Translations under genes and position numbers: made by a program
Shown: positions 6,626 through 14,429 of the stretch, piece by piece
Numbering within the stretch: position 1 is the first letter of the stretch
Layout: every line of letters begins with the position of its first letter
Notes under the pieces: model-generated
What the model saw: only the letters and a program-made list of their open reading frames with translations
Told to the model about the DNA's origin: nothing
The model's database searches: none
Assembly: GCF_003254705.1 (NCBI RefSeq)
Contig: NZ_QFYR01000001.1
Location: forward strand, 1,426,001 to 1,490,000
DNA: 64,000 nt
From: Phenylobacterium deserti
Lineage (GTDB): Bacteria; Pseudomonadota; Alphaproteobacteria; Caulobacterales; Caulobacteraceae
Direction: 5' to 3'

Positions 6626-6973
6626 ATGGTCGGTGGACGCCTGAAAGAAGAGAGCACCTCGGCCGAGGCCGTCGAGCGGGCGGACCTGCGCGAGGCTTAT
6701 GAGCGCGGGCGCCGTGACGAGCGCGCCAGCCGCAAGCGGCACCCGGTGCTGATGACCTTCACCTTCGTCGCGGCGATCGTCGGCGTCGTTCTACTTGCCC
6801 TGGCGGCGGTGAACGGCTCCTTCACTTCTGCCGGCGGAGTGGTGGACAAGAACCTCAACGTCGCCGCCAACAAGGCCGAGCCGGTGGTTCGCGACGCGGC
6901 CAGCGACGCGGGCGACACGCTCCGCGACGCCGGCAATCAGGTGCGCGACAAGGCGAACGACACGGCCGGATGA
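6626..6973 (+). CDS. single-pass membrane stress protein, hypothetical
   Basis: This 115-aa protein has an N-terminal charged region (residues 1-40, rich in Glu and Arg), one TM at about 42-62 (MTFTFVAAIVGVVLLALAAV) and a C-terminal region. That region has heptad-like alanine/aspartate/asparagine repeats (VVRDAASDAGDTLRDAG, then NQVRDKANDTAG) resembling LEA/CsbD-like stress helices. It is first in an operon with a lipid-kinase-like gene and a phosphoesterase, under the exact EcfG promoter at 6567-6591. No named family was recognised. Confidence 0.8.
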   Translation: MVGGRLKEESTSAEAVERADLREAYERGRRDERASRKRHPVLMTFTFVAAIVGVVLLALAAVNGSFTSAGGVVDKNLNVAANKAEPVVRDAASDAGDTLRDAGNQVRDKANDTAG

Positions 6974-6995
6974 CAAGCAACTGGGGGCAGAGGCG

Positions 6996-7862
6996 GTGAC
7001 ATCGATCCGCAAGGTTGAGGTCATCGCCAACGTGGCCTCGGGCAGCGTCAGCAAGGACGCGCCCGAACAGGCCGAGAAGATCTTCGCCGACTTCGGGCTG
7101 AACGCCCATGTCTGCGCGCCGGAGAAGGGCGAACTCGGCGCCTGCCTGCGGGCGGCGGTCGACTCGGCCCCCGATCTGCTTGTGGTGATCGCTGGCGACG
7201 GCACAGCGCGCGCCGCGGCCGAGATGTGCGGTCCTGACGGGCCGGTCATCGCGCCGTTGCCAGGCGGCACCATGAACATGCTGCCCCACGCGATCTACGG
7301 TCCGCGCGCCTGGCAGGACGCCCTCACCATCGCCCTCACCCAAGGCGAGCAACGCATTCTGGGCGGCGGGGAAGTGGAGGGCCACCGCTTCATGGTCGCC
7401 GCCATCTTCGGCTCGCCCGCCCTATGGGCCCCAGCGCGCGAGGCCGTTCGCTACAACCAGAAGAAGCTCGCCTTTCTCCGCGCCCGAAAGGCCATGAAGC
7501 GCGCCTTCTCGGGGCGCCTTCGCTACAACCTGGACGATGGCCCGCGTGAGAAGGCCGAGGCCATGGTGTTCCTTTGTCCCACCACCTCCCGCGCCCTCAA
7601 CGAAGATGAGCAGGTCCTCGAGGCGGCGGCGCTGGACGTCAAAGGGGCGGCGGATGCTTTCCGCCTCGGCCTGCAATTCCTTGTCGGCGATTGGCGCGAC
7701 GCGCCGGTCGTAGACAGCGAGCGCTGCAAGGTGGCGCGTCTGTGGGCGGCCCAGGGCATTCCCGCCCTGCTAGACGGCGAGTCCGTGCGGCTGAAGCAGC
7801 TGGCGGAAGTGGTATACAGACCCGACGTGGTGCGCGTGCTCGGCATCCCGAAAGACGTCTGA
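6996..7862 (+). CDS. diacylglycerol/sphingosine kinase-family protein
   Basis: This 288-aa protein has the DAGK catalytic fold: an N-terminal strand and glycine loop (VIANVASGSVSKD), the nucleotide-binding GDGT at 67-70 and the PGGTMN motif at 89-94. It resembles YegS/DgkB lipid kinases, which phosphorylate diacylglycerol or related lipids at the membrane face; the substrate here is not known. The GTG start at 6996 follows a GGGGGCAGAGG stretch. It lies 22 bases after the 6626 gene and 1 base before the phosphoesterase gene, so it is likely co-transcribed from the EcfG promoter. It may remodel lipids under stress, as an inference. Confidence 0.85.
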   Translation: MTSIRKVEVIANVASGSVSKDAPEQAEKIFADFGLNAHVCAPEKGELGACLRAAVDSAPDLLVVIAGDGTARAAAEMCGPDGPVIAPLPGGTMNMLPHAIYGPRAWQDALTIALTQGEQRILGGGEVEGHRFMVAAIFGSPALWAPAREAVRYNQKKLAFLRARKAMKRAFSGRLRYNLDDGPREKAEAMVFLCPTTSRALNEDEQVLEAAALDVKGAADAFRLGLQFLVGDWRDAPVVDSERCKVARLWAAQGIPALLDGESVRLKQLAEVVYRPDVVRVLGIPKDV

Positions 7863-7863
7863 C

Positions 7864-8655
7864 GTGACGATCCGCTTCGCGCATCTTTCGGACATCCACT
7901 TTGGTGGCGAGAACCCGGAGGCCGTCGCCGCCGCGGCCGAGTATGTGAACGGCGGCGACTTCGACCTGACCATCATCTCGGGCGACCTCACGCGCTTCGC
8001 CGAGCCGCAGGAGTTCGAGGCCGCCGCAGCCTGGCTATCGATGCTCAAGGGGCCGCGGCTGGTGACGCCGGGCAACCACGACGCACCGTACCTGGCACCG
8101 TTCGAGCGGGTGTTCGCTCCCTTCCGTCGCTATGAGCGCGCCATCGGCCCGGCTTGGGCGCAGAGCCATCTCGGCGGCGGCTTCGCCGTCTTTGGGTTGA
8201 ACACCGCCCGGGGCGCACAGCCGCGCATGAACTGGTCCAAAGGCCAGATCTCCGCCGGCCAGGCGCGAGATGCGGTGCGCTGGTTCGACGCCGCGCCCCA
8301 GGAGTGCTTTCGGATCGTCACCTGCCACCATCCGCTGATCGAGATGATCGGCGGCCCCATGACCGCCAAGGTCTGGGGCGGAGAGGCGGCGGCTCGCGCC
8401 TTCGCCGAGGCGCGTGTGGACCTGGTGCTTTCCGGGCACATCCACGCGCCCTTCGCCTGGCCCTACCCCTATGGGGACGGCAAGACCTACGCGGTGGGGG
8501 CCGGCACCCTGTCGATCCGGGAGCGCGGCGTGCCGCCCGGCTTCAATGTGGTGGAGATCGAAGGCTCGGCCATCCGCGTGCAGGCGCTGGCCTGGGCCGG
8601 CTCGCGCTACGAAGCCTACCGCACCTGGTCATTGGATCGTCGCGCCGACGCCTAA
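7864..8655 (+). CDS. calcineurin-like metallophosphoesterase
   Basis: This 263-aa protein has the complete metallophosphatase motif set: DIH (D10, H12), GDLT (D41), GNHD (N71, H72), CHHP (H155/H156) and GHIH (H192, H194). These coordinate a dinuclear metal centre. Family members hydrolyse phosphodiesters such as cyclic nucleotides, UDP-lipids or other substrates; specificity cannot be read here. It has no signal peptide, so it is cytosolic. Its GTG start lies right behind the lipid-kinase-like gene, and both appear to belong to the stress operon starting at 6567. Pairing with a lipid kinase suggests phospholipid or head-group turnover, as inference. Confidence 0.87.
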   Translation: MTIRFAHLSDIHFGGENPEAVAAAAEYVNGGDFDLTIISGDLTRFAEPQEFEAAAAWLSMLKGPRLVTPGNHDAPYLAPFERVFAPFRRYERAIGPAWAQSHLGGGFAVFGLNTARGAQPRMNWSKGQISAGQARDAVRWFDAAPQECFRIVTCHHPLIEMIGGPMTAKVWGGEAAARAFAEARVDLVLSGHIHAPFAWPYPYGDGKTYAVGAGTLSIRERGVPPGFNVVEIEGSAIRVQALAWAGSRYEAYRTWSLDRRADA

Positions 8656-8699
8656 GCGCCGACCTCCTGCTGCTGGCGATCCGAAGCGCGAAAGCAAAA

Positions 8700-8723
8700 G
8701 GGGCGGCGATGGATCGCCGCCCC
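8700..8723 (-). terminator. terminator of the DUF1328 gene
   Basis: A 10-bp perfect stem (8700-8709 / 8714-8723) with a 4-base loop. On the minus strand it is followed by TTTTGCTTT. Confidence 0.8.
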
Positions 8724-8791
8724 GGTTGGGACCGGCTCGTCTCGCGAGCCTGGTCAGTGCCTTGCCGGAGATCCGGCCGGCGCTACTTGGG

Positions 8792-8965
8792 TCAGGGCAC
8801 GCCTCGTCCTCGGACAAGATGCATAACGGCAGACACGAGGAAGAGTACGAGGAAAACGAAGAAGAGGATCTTGGCGACGCCCATGGCGGTGCCCGCAATG
8901 CTGGTGAATCCAAGCACAGCGGCGATCAAGGCGACCACAAGGAAGGTCAGGGCCCAGCCGAGCAT
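8792..8965 (-). CDS. DUF1328 small membrane protein (YtjA-like)
   Basis: This 57-aa protein, [20 protein letters not shown] and onward, has two hydrophobic helices separated by a small-residue turn ([13 protein letters not shown]). That is the DUF1328/YtjA pattern. GGAGA precedes the ATG at 8965. Long upstream in-frame extensions are not credible, because an exact EcfG promoter lies at 9036-9060. Members are widespread, stress-associated inner-membrane proteins of unknown function. A terminator follows at 8700-8723, so it is monocistronic. Confidence 0.88.
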   Translation of the reverse strand: MLGWALTFLVVALIAAVLGFTSIAGTAMGVAKILFFVFLVLFLVSAVMHLVRGRGVP

Positions 8966-9035
8966 TTGGCGTTCTCCATCCGGCGCTCGAAGCGCCGTTC
9001 TGTTGCGCGGGACCGACTGCCCGCTCGCTGTAAAC

Positions 9036-9060
9036 AACGTTCCGGAACCGGCGCTGTTCC
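9036..9060 (-). promoter_or_regulatory. sigma-EcfG promoter of the DUF1328 gene
   Basis: On the minus strand GGAAC (9060-9056), 16 bases, CGTT (9039-9036): an exact match. The spacer itself contains another GGAAC in palindromic context (GTTCCGGAAC). Confidence 0.9.
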
Positions 9061-9114
9061 CGATGGATGCTTGACATCTGCGACGAACCCGTTCTTGCGC
9101 CTGAGCTCCGGCCA

Positions 9115-9144
9115 AGAAAAAAGCGCCGGGGAGGCCCCGGCGCT
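9115..9144 (-). terminator. terminator of the 9896-9172 operon
   Basis: A 10-bp perfect stem (9122-9131 / 9135-9144) with a 3-base loop. On the minus strand it is followed by TTTTTTCTTGG. Confidence 0.9.
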
Positions 9145-9171
9145 CACGTCGTTTGGGTCTAGCCGTGCGCC

Positions 9172-9585
9172 TTAGCGGCGCCGCTCTTCCGCCCGTCCAG
9201 CGGCCTTGCCGGCCTTGCTGGCCATGGCCGCCGTGACGATGGTGGTCATCAGCTTGGGATTGCGCATCAGAACCAGGCCCGCCGCCGCCGCCGCGCCAGC
9301 GGCAAGGATCGGCTTGTCGCGCGCCAGGTCGATGAGCCGGCTGGTGAAGCTCTGTTCCTCGACCGGCGCGGCGTGCGGGGGCGGGTTGGCCTTCCGCATC
9401 AGCACCAGGGCGAGGGCGATGGCGAAAATGGCCGCCACGGCGGCGACCACCGCCGCTCCACCGGCCGGGCCCAGATAGGTGCGGGCGACCGCGAACAGCG
9501 CATAGGCCGCCGCGATCACGCACACGCCGGCCGCCGCCGCAAGCGCGGCGATGGCGGCGGCGAGGCTGATGGCTTTCTTGATCAA
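9172..9585 (-). CDS. phage-holin-superfamily-like membrane protein
   Basis: This 137-aa protein has two N-terminal hydrophobic helices (about 5-34 and 41-64) rich in alanine. A hydrophilic linker ([14 protein letters not shown]) and a weaker hydrophobic segment at about 92-106 follow. The layout resembles the putative Actinobacterial holin-X / Phage_holin_3_6 group that commonly accompanies DUF883 genes. It is a chromosomal membrane protein, and no phage context is present. It overlaps the upstream DUF883 gene by 4 bases and shares its EcfG promoters. It is likely an envelope stress component, and its biochemical role is unknown. Confidence 0.7.
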   Translation of the reverse strand: MIKKAISLAAAIAALAAAAGVCVIAAAYALFAVARTYLGPAGGAAVVAAVAAIFAIALALVLMRKANPPPHAAPVEEQSFTSRLIDLARDKPILAAGAAAAAGLVLMRNPKLMTTIVTAAMASKAGKAAGRAEERRR

Positions 9586-9896
9586 CGGCGCCCGGAGGAC
9601 AGCAGCAGGCCGATGAGGACGCCCACGCCGAGGGCCGCGCCGGTGGCGGCGATCGGACGCTCGCGCACGCGCTCGGTGACGTAGGTCTGGGCGGTTTCCA
9701 GCTGCTGGCCGGCGGTGTCGGCATAGGTGCGCGATTGGGCGCGGATCTGCTCCAGCGCGTCCTGGGCCACTTGCTCGATGCGGGTGCGCACTTCGGCGAA
9801 GGTGCGTTGCGCTTCGGCGCTCAGGCGGGCCGCGCTGTCATTGGCGGAGCCGGTGGCGGCTTGATCGACGGACTGATCGGCGGCGTTCGCGGGCAT
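9582..9896 (-). CDS. DUF883 (ElaB/YqjD-like) membrane protein
   Basis: This 104-aa protein has a long amphipathic helical region ([20 protein letters not shown] and onward). The C-terminal arginine plus glycine-rich TM motif ([19 protein letters not shown]) is characteristic of ElaB/YqjD/DUF883 proteins, which in E. coli associate with ribosomes at the inner membrane in stationary phase. The ATG at 9896 was chosen because upstream in-frame codons reach into the promoter at 9951-9976. It overlaps the downstream holin-like gene (ATGA). Two EcfG promoters lie upstream. Confidence 0.85.
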   Translation of the reverse strand: MPANAADQSVDQAATGSANDSAARLSAEAQRTFAEVRTRIEQVAQDALEQIRAQSRTYADTAGQQLETAQTYVTERVRERPIAATGAALGVGVLIGLLLSSGRR

Positions 9897-9950
9897 TCTC
9901 GATGTCTCCGAAGATTGGGGCCCCGGCAAGCAGCGGGGTGCGCATGCCTG

Positions 9951-9976
9951 AACGGGGAACAGCATAGGTGGGTTCC
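9951..9976 (-). promoter_or_regulatory. proximal sigma-EcfG promoter of the DUF883 operon
   Basis: On the minus strand GGAAC (9976-9972), 17 bases, CGTT (9954-9951): an exact match, 54 bases before the ATG at 9896. Confidence 0.9.
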
Positions 9977-10022
9977 GCTCTGCGCGCAAAAGCAGAGCTT
10001 GTTAGGCGCCCCTTCTGGCGGA

Positions 10023-10047
10023 AACGCTGTGGGAAATGCACGGTTCC
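10023..10047 (-). promoter_or_regulatory. distal sigma-EcfG promoter of the DUF883 operon
   Basis: On the minus strand GGAAC (10047-10043), 16 bases, CGTT (10026-10023): an exact match. It would run in tandem with the promoter at 9951-9976, as no other minus-strand gene lies between them. Confidence 0.75.
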
Positions 10048-10115
10048 TGTTGGAGCCGCAGCGCGCATCGCCCTATGGTCTGCGACTTGTGGTCGCGCCA
10101 GAGCCGGGGTGCAGA

Positions 10116-11507
10116 GTGAACCAAGAACGCCTGGAACTTGCCTTGGAGGCCGCCGGCCTCGGCGAGTTCGAATGGGACTTGGAAGCTGATGTCATGCGCA
10201 TCAGTCCGCGGATGGCGGCTATCACCGGCCTGCCTGCGGGCGAAATCGCGGCGGACGGCGGCCGGGCGCTGGACCGCCATGTGCACCCCGAAGACCTCCC
10301 GCGGCTGCGAGCGGAGCGTGAAGCCAACGTGGCCAGCGGCCGCGGCTATGAAGTGGAATTCCGCCAGATCCGACCCGATGACGGACGGGTGATCTGGATC
10401 CGCTCGGCGGGCGTCCAGGCCGTGGACAAAAACGGCCGGCCTGCCTGCGTCACCGGCATCGTTCTCGACGTCACCTCCCGCAAGTTCGAAGAGGAGCAGC
10501 GCCAGACCCTGATGGCCGAGCTCGACCACCGGGTGAAGAACGTCTTGGCCGCCGTGCAGGTGCTGGCCCAGCAGACCGCCAAGCGAACGACCTCTCTGGA
10601 CGCTTTCCTGCAGAACTTCGGCGGCCGCCTGAAGGCCATGGCCTCAGCGAACGAGCTGCTCACCGCCGCCCGCTGGCGCGGGGCGGCCATCGACCACCTG
10701 GTGTCCGCTGAGCTAGGCGCGCTGGCGCCCGGCCAGACCAGCTGGAGCGGGCCCGAGCTCTTCCTGACCCCCCGCGCCGCCAACGCCCTGTCCCTGGCCC
10801 TCCACGAGTTGGCCACGAACGCGGTGAAGTTCGGCGCGCTCTCCATCGAGACCGGCCACGTGGACGTGCGCTGGAAACGGCTGGGCGAGGGCGGCTTCGA
10901 GCTGATCTGGACGGAAAGCGGCGGGCCGCGCGTGGCGCCGCCCGTTCGGCGCGGCTTCGGCTCCACCCTTCTGGAGCAGGTGACCGGCCGCGAGCTGAAC
11001 GGCGAGGCGGGGGTGGAGTATGGCCCCGGCGGCGTCCGCGCCCGCCTGGTGGCCGGCGTCCAGGCCGTCGCCCCGCGTCCCGAGACCGTGCCCGAAGCGC
11101 CCGCGCCGCAGCGGGTGGTGGAGACCATCACCGCTTCTTCCGGCCCCGCCAGCCTGAAGGGCTCGCGGGTGCTGATCGTCGAGGACGCGGTGCTGCTGGC
11201 GCTGGAGCTGGAAACTGGCCTCTCCGACGCCGGCGCCGAAGTGATCGGCCCCGCCTACGAACTGGAAGAGGCGCTGGCCCTTCTGGACCGGCCCATCGAC
11301 GCCGCCGTCCTGGACGCCAACCTGAACGGACGCTCCGTCACGCCGGTGGCCGAGGCGCTGTTCGCCCGCAAGGTCCCGTTCGTTTTCGCCACCGGCTATG
11401 GCGAGACCGGCGGCGCGCCCGGCGGCTTCGAGGCTCCGGTGATCCGCAAGCCCTACGACGTCACCCAGGTCGCCGCCGCTGTGGCGGAGCTCCTGCGGTC
11501 AAGCTGA
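10116..11507 (+). CDS. PAS - HWE histidine kinase - receiver hybrid protein
   Basis: This 463-aa cytosolic protein has a PAS domain at about 1-122. An HWE-family kinase follows, with the DHRVKNVLAAVQ box (H138), the HELATNAVKFGALS N-box (H230, N235) and the WTE motif at 265-267. The C-terminal receiver domain (about 350-460) has phospho-acceptor D400 (VLDANLNG) and K445 (RKPYD). The PAS lacks the cysteine motif of LOV photoreceptors. HWE kinases often feed the PhyR pathway, and an unlinked REC can act as a phosphate sink. Position beside the stress regulon supports a GSR input role, as inference. The GTG at 10116 gives a clean PAS start. Confidence 0.85.
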   Translation: MNQERLELALEAAGLGEFEWDLEADVMRISPRMAAITGLPAGEIAADGGRALDRHVHPEDLPRLRAEREANVASGRGYEVEFRQIRPDDGRVIWIRSAGVQAVDKNGRPACVTGIVLDVTSRKFEEEQRQTLMAELDHRVKNVLAAVQVLAQQTAKRTTSLDAFLQNFGGRLKAMASANELLTAARWRGAAIDHLVSAELGALAPGQTSWSGPELFLTPRAANALSLALHELATNAVKFGALSIETGHVDVRWKRLGEGGFELIWTESGGPRVAPPVRRGFGSTLLEQVTGRELNGEAGVEYGPGGVRARLVAGVQAVAPRPETVPEAPAPQRVVETITASSGPASLKGSRVLIVEDAVLLALELETGLSDAGAEVIGPAYELEEALALLDRPIDAAVLDANLNGRSVTPVAEALFARKVPFVFATGYGETGGAPGGFEAPVIRKPYDVTQVAAAVAELLRSS

Positions 11508-11750
11508 CGCACCCCCTGAGACAAGCAGTCACCTAGCTCCGGAAAAAGCTGAGCCTTAGAACTCTGCGCATGGGGCCTGCGGACTGACCGCAGGGGCCGG
11601 ACCGGCGGCCCAGGGACATCGCCCGGATCATGCGACCCGACCCTTGCGTCTGGTCCGCGGCAAAGGTCGCGGGCCGACCGAACCTGAGCCCGCGCAGCGG
11701 AACGCCTGGGCGTTGAGGGCAATTGAGGCGCTGGAGCTTCGATTGCGCTG

Positions 11751-12326
11751 ATGTCCGCCCGTTTCATCCTTCTGACGCTCTGCAGCGCCGCGGTCCTTCT
11801 GGGAAGCTGCGGCCGCGTGCCTGCGCGCGGCGCCGAGGCCGCCGCTCGGGTGGCCGACGCGCCCAGGCCTGCGCCGGTGCTGATTGTCTCCGAGCCTGCG
11901 CCGCCGCCGTCCGACGCCGAGTTCGTCGCCGCGGCCACAGCGATGGAGGCGTCCGAGATCGCCGCCGCACAATCGGCCCTGGCCCGCGCCGCCGATCCCC
12001 GGGTGAAGCGCTTCGCCGGCACGATCCTACGGGACCACCAAGCCTCCCGCGGCGGGCTCGCCAAGGCGATCGCGGAGTCTGGCCAGCCGCTCGCTGTGTC
12101 ATCCGCCCCGCCGGCCGCCGCCGGCATGGAGGGCTCCGGCCGGGAGAACTTTGACGCCGCCTTCATGGCCGGCCAGGTGGAGGCGCATCAGCAGGCCTTG
12201 GCCCGCCTGCAGGCGTACGCTCAAGACGGCGGCAACACCGCCTTGCGCGCCTACGCTGCCGGCGCTGCGGTGCTCGTCCAGCAGCATCTCGCCCAGGCGC
12301 AGCAGCTGGCCGAACAGCTCGGTTGA
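11751..12326 (+). CDS. DUF4142-family lipoprotein
   Basis: This 191-aa protein has a lipoprotein signal (LLTLCSAAVLLGSC, C20) and a proline-rich linker (PRPAPVLIVSEPAPPP). Its DUF4142 helical domain (about 54-190) contains the pattern ASEIAAAQSALARAADPRVKRFA and later VEAHQQALARLQAY. DUF4142 proteins are ferritin-like four-helix envelope proteins of unknown function, often stress-linked. The 243 bases upstream hold a hairpin (CCTGCGG / CCGCAGG near 11576-11594) but no EcfG promoter that I can read. It is cell-envelope located. Confidence 0.82.
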   Translation: MSARFILLTLCSAAVLLGSCGRVPARGAEAAARVADAPRPAPVLIVSEPAPPPSDAEFVAAATAMEASEIAAAQSALARAADPRVKRFAGTILRDHQASRGGLAKAIAESGQPLAVSSAPPAAAGMEGSGRENFDAAFMAGQVEAHQQALARLQAYAQDGGNTALRAYAAGAAVLVQQHLAQAQQLAEQLG

Positions 12327-12366
12327 ACCGCTTCCCTTCTGTTTGGGCCGGGTCTAATCCGCAGGA

Positions 12367-13050
12367 ATGAGCGCCTACCTCTTCGAGCCCGCCGTCGCCG
12401 CCGTTCCCGTGGAGGGTGAAGCCGCCCTGTTCCCGGTGCGGCGCGTTCTGTGCGTCGGCCGCAACTATGCCGCCCACCGCCGCGAGATGGGCGCGGCCGA
12501 GGACGATCGCGACCCGCCATTCTTCTTCGCCAAACCCGCCGACGCCTTGGTCCCGCCAGGCCGCGATGTCGCCTATCCTCCGGCGACCGCCAACCTGCAT
12601 CACGAGATCGAGCTGGTGGTGGCTATCGGCAAGAGCGGCGTCGGCATCGCGCCCGACGCAGCCCTCGATCTGGTGTTCGGCTACGCCGTCGGTGTCGACC
12701 TGACCCGTCGTGATATCCAGGCCGAAGCCAAGAAGAAGGCCCAGCCTTGGGAAGCGGCCAAGGCCTTCGATCAGTCGGCTCCGATCTCCGCCATCCGCCG
12801 CTGGAGCGGCCCGGCCCCTCAGGGCGCCATCCGGCTTTCGGTGAATGGCGAGGTGCGTCAGGACGGCTCGGTCGCCGACATGATCTGGAACATCGCCGAG
12901 ATCGTCGCCGAGGCCTCAAAGCTTTGGCGTCTGGAGCCGGGCGACCTCATCTTCACCGGCACGCCCGAAGGCGTCGGCCCGCTGATCCGCGGCGACCAGG
13001 TGGACGGCGAGGTCGAGGGTGTCGGCCGCCTGTCCTTCCGGATGGCCTGA
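12367..13050 (+). CDS. fumarylacetoacetate hydrolase-family protein
   Basis: This 227-aa single-domain FAH protein has VLCVGRNYAAHRREMG near the N-terminus, the metal-binding acidic motif LHHEIELVVAIG and the C-terminal GDLIFTGTPEGVGP signature. These C-C bond hydrolases act on fumarylacetoacetate (tyrosine) or fumarylpyruvate (gentisate) type substrates, and short forms like this are often YcgM-like fumarylpyruvate hydrolases. It lies 2 bases before a zeta-type glutathione transferase, so the pair carries out sequential cis-trans isomerisation and hydrolysis. Which pathway cannot be decided, because no dioxygenase gene is adjacent. Confidence 0.88.
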   Translation: MSAYLFEPAVAAVPVEGEAALFPVRRVLCVGRNYAAHRREMGAAEDDRDPPFFFAKPADALVPPGRDVAYPPATANLHHEIELVVAIGKSGVGIAPDAALDLVFGYAVGVDLTRRDIQAEAKKKAQPWEAAKAFDQSAPISAIRRWSGPAPQGAIRLSVNGEVRQDGSVADMIWNIAEIVAEASKLWRLEPGDLIFTGTPEGVGPLIRGDQVDGEVEGVGRLSFRMA

Positions 13051-13052
13051 TC

Positions 13053-13697
13053 ATGCCGCTCGTCCTCCACGGCTACTGGCGCGCCACCGCCCCCTACCGG
13101 GTTCGGATCGGCCTGAACCTGAAAGGTCTGATTTACGAGCTGCGCTCGGTGAACCTCGCCAAGGGCGCGCAGCACGACGACGCCTACAAGGCCCTGAACC
13201 CCCAGGAGCTGACCCCGGCCCTGGTGACGGAGGACGGCGCGGTCCTCACCCAGAGCCTGGCGATCCTCGAGTGGCTGGACGAAACCTATCCGGCGCCGGC
13301 CCTCCTTCCGGTTGAGCCCGCGCCGCGCGCGGCGGTTCGGGCCATGGCCGCCCTCGTGGCCTGCGACATCCACCCCCTCAACAACCTGCGTGTCCAGCAA
13401 CAGCTCGAAGCCATGGGTCTCGATGCCGAGGCGCGCGGCGCCTGGAGCCGGCGTTGGATCGAGGACGGCTTTCGCGCCCTCGAGCCGATGGTCGTCCGGC
13501 ACGGCCGCGGCTTTGCGTATGGCCAGGCGCCGACGCTGGCGGACTGCTGTCTCGTCCCGCAGGTCTACTCCGCAGGACGCTACGGTGTGGATCTGGCGCC
13601 TTTTCCGGCCATCCGCGCGGTCGCCGATCATGCCGCTGCCCACCCGGCGTTCGCCGCCGCCCATCCGGACCGCCAGCCGGACGCCACGCCCGCCTGA
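13053..13697 (+). CDS. maiA: maleylacetoacetate / maleylpyruvate isomerase (zeta-class GST)
   Basis: This 214-aa protein has an N-terminal thioredoxin-like domain (LHGYWRATAPYRVRIGLNLK) and a cis-proline region. The zeta signature LTPALVTEDGAVLTQSLAI is followed by a helical C-terminal domain (YGQAPTLADCCLVPQVYSA). Zeta GSTs isomerise maleylacetoacetate or maleylpyruvate using glutathione. The usual SSCxxWR active-site stretch reads ATAPYR here, so the canonical serine-serine-cysteine is replaced. It is operonic with the upstream FAH hydrolase. Tyrosine versus gentisate catabolism is unresolved. Confidence 0.85.
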   Translation: MPLVLHGYWRATAPYRVRIGLNLKGLIYELRSVNLAKGAQHDDAYKALNPQELTPALVTEDGAVLTQSLAILEWLDETYPAPALLPVEPAPRAAVRAMAALVACDIHPLNNLRVQQQLEAMGLDAEARGAWSRRWIEDGFRALEPMVVRHGRGFAYGQAPTLADCCLVPQVYSAGRYGVDLAPFPAIRAVADHAAAHPAFAAAHPDRQPDATPA

Positions 13698-13739
13698 CGC
13701 TCGCTTGCGGCGACGGCTTGGCGGGTCTACAGGCGCGCC

Positions 13740-14354
13740 ATGCTTGAACACCTGAAGGCCAACAACCGGGCTTGGGCTGAACGCAAGGTCGCGGCCGACC
13801 CGGGCTTCTTCAAGCGCCTCGAGGGGCAGCAGGCCCCCGAGTATCTCTGGATCGGTTGCTCCGACAGCCGCGTGCCCGCCAACGAGATCGTCGATCTCGA
13901 TCCCGGCGAGCTGTTCGTGCACCGCAACGTCGCCAACCTCGCGCCGCCGCAGGACGCCAACTACCTTTCGGTCCTGCAGTTCGCGGTGGACGTGCTCAAA
14001 GTGAAGCACATCATGGTGGTCGGCCACTATGGGTGCGGCGGCGTCGCCGCAGCCGTCGACGGGCAGCGGCGTGGGCTGGTGGACCACTGGCTCCACCCCA
14101 TCCGGGAAGTGCATCACGAGCATCGCTGCGAGCTGGAGGCCATCGAGGGCGACCGGGAACGCTGGGACCGGCTGGTGGAGCTGAACGTCATCCGTCAGGT
14201 CCGCAACGTGGCCTCCGACGTCTTCGTCCAGGACGCCTGGGCCCGTGGGCAGCAGATCAGCGTGCACGGATGGGTCTACTCCATCGCCAACGGCCTGGTG
14301 AAAGATCTGGCCGTCACCGTCAGCGGCGTGGGTGAGCTCGACCGCCTGAGCTGA
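13740..14354 (+). CDS. can: beta-class carbonic anhydrase
   Basis: This 204-aa enzyme has zinc ligands C40, H96 and C99 within IGCSDSRVPANEI and VGHYGCGGV, and the catalytic Asp-Arg dyad D42/R44. It interconverts CO2 and bicarbonate in the cytosol. Length and C-terminal motif (VHGWVYSIANGLVKDL) match the Can/CynT group. It stands alone, 43 bases after the isomerase gene. It probably supplies bicarbonate for carboxylases. Confidence 0.95.
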   Translation: MLEHLKANNRAWAERKVAADPGFFKRLEGQQAPEYLWIGCSDSRVPANEIVDLDPGELFVHRNVANLAPPQDANYLSVLQFAVDVLKVKHIMVVGHYGCGGVAAAVDGQRRGLVDHWLHPIREVHHEHRCELEAIEGDRERWDRLVELNVIRQVRNVASDVFVQDAWARGQQISVHGWVYSIANGLVKDLAVTVSGVGELDRLS

Positions 14355-14429
14355 ACCGACTCCGCGCCTGCGGGATCGGGGTGTTTTGGGTGTTTACCGT
14401 GCCTGGCGCCCAATTGATTCACCCTGCTA

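Noticed and set aside
8792..9724. 310-codon minus-strand frame spanning DUF1328 and the holin-like region
   Set aside because: Only the last 57 codons are the DUF1328 protein. The upstream part crosses a stress promoter and overlaps the terminator of another operon.
9172..9896. Prophage remnant at the holin-like gene
   Set aside because: No phage genes, integrase or attachment repeats surround it, and the operon has stress promoters and a DUF883 partner common in chromosomes.
10116..10480. LOV photoreceptor for the hybrid kinase PAS
   Set aside because: The LOV signature with its flavin-bonding cysteine (NCRFLQ-type motif) is absent, so blue-light sensing by this PAS is not supported.
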